From assembly GCA_024681275.1 (NCBI GenBank), contig JAILBD010000022.1, positions 1-8,349 of the forward strand: DNA of 8,349 bases. Direction: 5' to 3'. The position numbers were made by a program, and so were the translations under genes. Each line of letters opens with the position of its first letter. Positions within the stretch are counted from its first letter, which is position 1. The notes below the pieces were generated by a model. The model made no database searches. It saw only the letters and a list, made by a program, of their open reading frames with translations, and was not told the origin of the DNA. Of this stretch, positions 7,747-8,349 are shown in pieces. This DNA comes from Erysipelotrichaceae bacterium. GTDB taxonomy: Bacteria; Bacillota_I; Bacilli_A; Erysipelotrichales; Erysipelotrichaceae.

Positions 7747-8198
7747 TTCATCACCTCAGCGATCTTTTCATATTTTTCACCATGGCCGCTAAAATCGATC
7801 TCACGGTGATCATCATCGATATATCTGAAGGTCACCTCGAGATATTCATCCGGCAGGAAATCTTTATAGTATTCAGGCCACTCGACCACCGTTATGCCCT
7901 CATCTTCATATTCGGAGATGCCAAGATCATAAGAGTTGTTCTCCAGACGATAGGCGTCGATATGATAGAGCGTCTGTTCTCCTTTATAGATCTTAAGGAT
8001 CGTAAACGTCGGAGAATTGATGACCTGTCTGATCTGAAGTGCCTGGCCTATGCCTTTGGTAAAAGTGGTCTTGCCTCCGGCCAGGTCTCCTTTTAATGCA
8101 ACTGTCATTCCCTTCTCGAGCAGGGATCCGAGTTTATATCCAAGTTGGATCGTCTCTTTTTCGTTTTTTGTGATCATAGCCTTTATATTGTAACTCAT
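7740..8198 (-). CDS. tsaE: t6A biosynthesis ATPase TsaE
   Basis: TsaE is a small P-loop ATPase that binds the TsaB-TsaD dimer and recycles it during t6A37 synthesis. With the chosen start it has 152 residues (the family is usually 150-158). Visible motifs: Walker A GDLAGGKT (37-44), a rearranged form of the usual GDLGAGKT that still satisfies GxxxxGK[ST]; SPTFTI (62-67); YHIDAYRL (78-85) with conserved D81; and VVEWPE (104-109) with W107. The start is uncertain: in-frame ATGs lie at 8204, 8198 and 8177. I chose 8198 because it matches the N terminus of B. subtilis YdiB and keeps the first beta-strand. The 8177 start would lose that strand but stands 9 bases after a good -10 box. No convincing Shine-Dalgarno precedes any of them. 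It is the first gene after the 5S rRNA terminator and heads the t6A operon. Confidence 0.93.
   Translation of the reverse strand: MSYNIKAMITKNEKETIQLGYKLGSLLEKGMTVALKGDLAGGKTTFTKGIGQALQIRQVINSPTFTILKIYKGEQTLYHIDAYRLENNSYDLGISEYEDEGITVVEWPEYYKDFLPDEYLEVTFRYIDDDHREIDFSGHGEKYEKIAEVMKC
8187..8192 (-). promoter_or_regulatory. Possible -10 element for the tsaE operon
   Basis: The minus strand reads TACAAT (5 of 6 to TATAAT) in the short space between the 5S terminator and tsaE. A T-rich stretch from the terminator tail lies at -35 distance but does not resemble TTGACA. The element would fall inside the gene if tsaE starts at 8198 or 8204, so it is only tentative. Confidence 0.35.
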
Positions 8199-8208
8199 TT
8201 TCATACAT

Positions 8209-8232
8209 AAAAAAACCTCTACATCGTAGAGG
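8209..8232 (-). terminator. Rho-independent terminator after the 5S rRNA
   Basis: On the minus strand CCTCTAC, a three-base loop GAT and GTAGAGG form a perfect 7-bp stem followed by seven T. A-T and G-T pairs can lengthen the stem to about 8237. It lies right after the 5S rRNA 3' end and should separate the rRNA operon from tsaE. Confidence 0.93.
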
Positions 8233-8238
8233 TCTTTA

Positions 8239-8349
8239 ACCGGCAACGTGCTCGATTCACTATGCATGCACATAGCTATGCTCGCCGATGAAGTGCTTAA
8301 CTTCTGGGTTCGAGATGGGACCAGGTGTGACCACTTCTCCATTGTCACC
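8239..8349 (-). rRNA. rrf: 5S ribosomal RNA (5' end cut by window edge)
   Basis: On the minus strand the sequence starts GGTGACAATGG and includes the conserved segments CACACCTGGTCCCAT and CGAACCCAGAAGTTAAGC, then CATCGGCGAG. GGTGAC at the 5' side pairs with GTTGCC near the 3' end (helix I). The sequence GTTGCCGG at the 3' side calls for about two more 5' bases (CC), so only a few bases are missing past the right edge. Helix IV is AT-rich (CTATG ... CATAG) instead of the usual G/C run. This is presumably the last gene of an rrn operon lying to the right. Confidence 0.93.

Noticed and set aside
8263..8280. Adjacent palindromes TGCATGCA and CATAGCTATG
   Set aside because: They lie in helix IV/V of the 5S rRNA and are explained by RNA stem pairing; I do not regard them as protein-binding sites.
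8199..8348. Possible N-terminal extension of tsaE through the terminator and 5S gene
   Set aside because: The frame is open but crosses an intrinsic terminator and a structural RNA, and the added residues do not resemble TsaE.

Overview
The window carries one long set of genes, all on the minus strand. It begins just after the end of a ribosomal RNA operon and runs leftward off the window edge. Read in the direction of transcription (high to low coordinates), the order is: 5S rRNA with its terminator, tsaE, tsaB, a fused rimI-tsaD gene, rex, asnS, an ABC-F ATPase of the YdiF kind, tldD and the start of tldE/pmbA. All genes are intact except the 5S rRNA (5' end cut by the right edge) and tldE (cut by the left edge). 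I see no mobile element, CRISPR array, tRNA or plus-strand gene; the long plus-strand open frames are antisense shadows.

The content suggests a member of the Bacillota. The block tsaE-tsaB-rimI-tsaD next to an ABC-F gene and rex matches the B. subtilis ydiB-ydiC-ydiD-ydiE-ydiF-(moaC)-rex region, and Rex itself is typical of Gram-positive bacteria. Moderate GC content and the RimI-TsaD fusion make me lean to an Erysipelotrichia-like lineage, but that is inference and not secure.

Region by region: 8209-8349 holds the 5S rRNA and a hairpin/T-run terminator. 7740-8198 (tsaE), 7159-7746 (tsaB) and 5726-7162 (rimI-tsaD) overlap by 7 and 4 bases and supply most of the machinery for the universal tRNA modification t6A37; TsaC/Sua5 is not here. 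A 54-bp AT-rich gap (5672-5725) is the only substantial internal spacer. It holds a near-consensus promoter for rex with a Rex-operator-like sequence over its -35 box, so rex probably autoregulates. From rex onward the genes are packed again (gaps of 11, 2 and 4 bases, then a 4-base overlap): asnS, ABC-F, tldD and tldE.

The common theme is translation and protein quality: tRNA modification (TsaB/D/E), ribosomal protein S18 acetylation (RimI), tRNA-Asn charging (AsnS), ribosome-associated ABC-F ATPase, and peptide/protein processing (TldD/TldE), with a redox-sensing repressor in the middle that could link the downstream half to the NADH/NAD+ ratio. This is mostly conserved housekeeping DNA. 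The points most worth a second look are the RimI-TsaD fusion, the rex promoter/operator with an apparently leaderless start, the TTG start of tldD, and a strong excess of GATC throughout the coding DNA.
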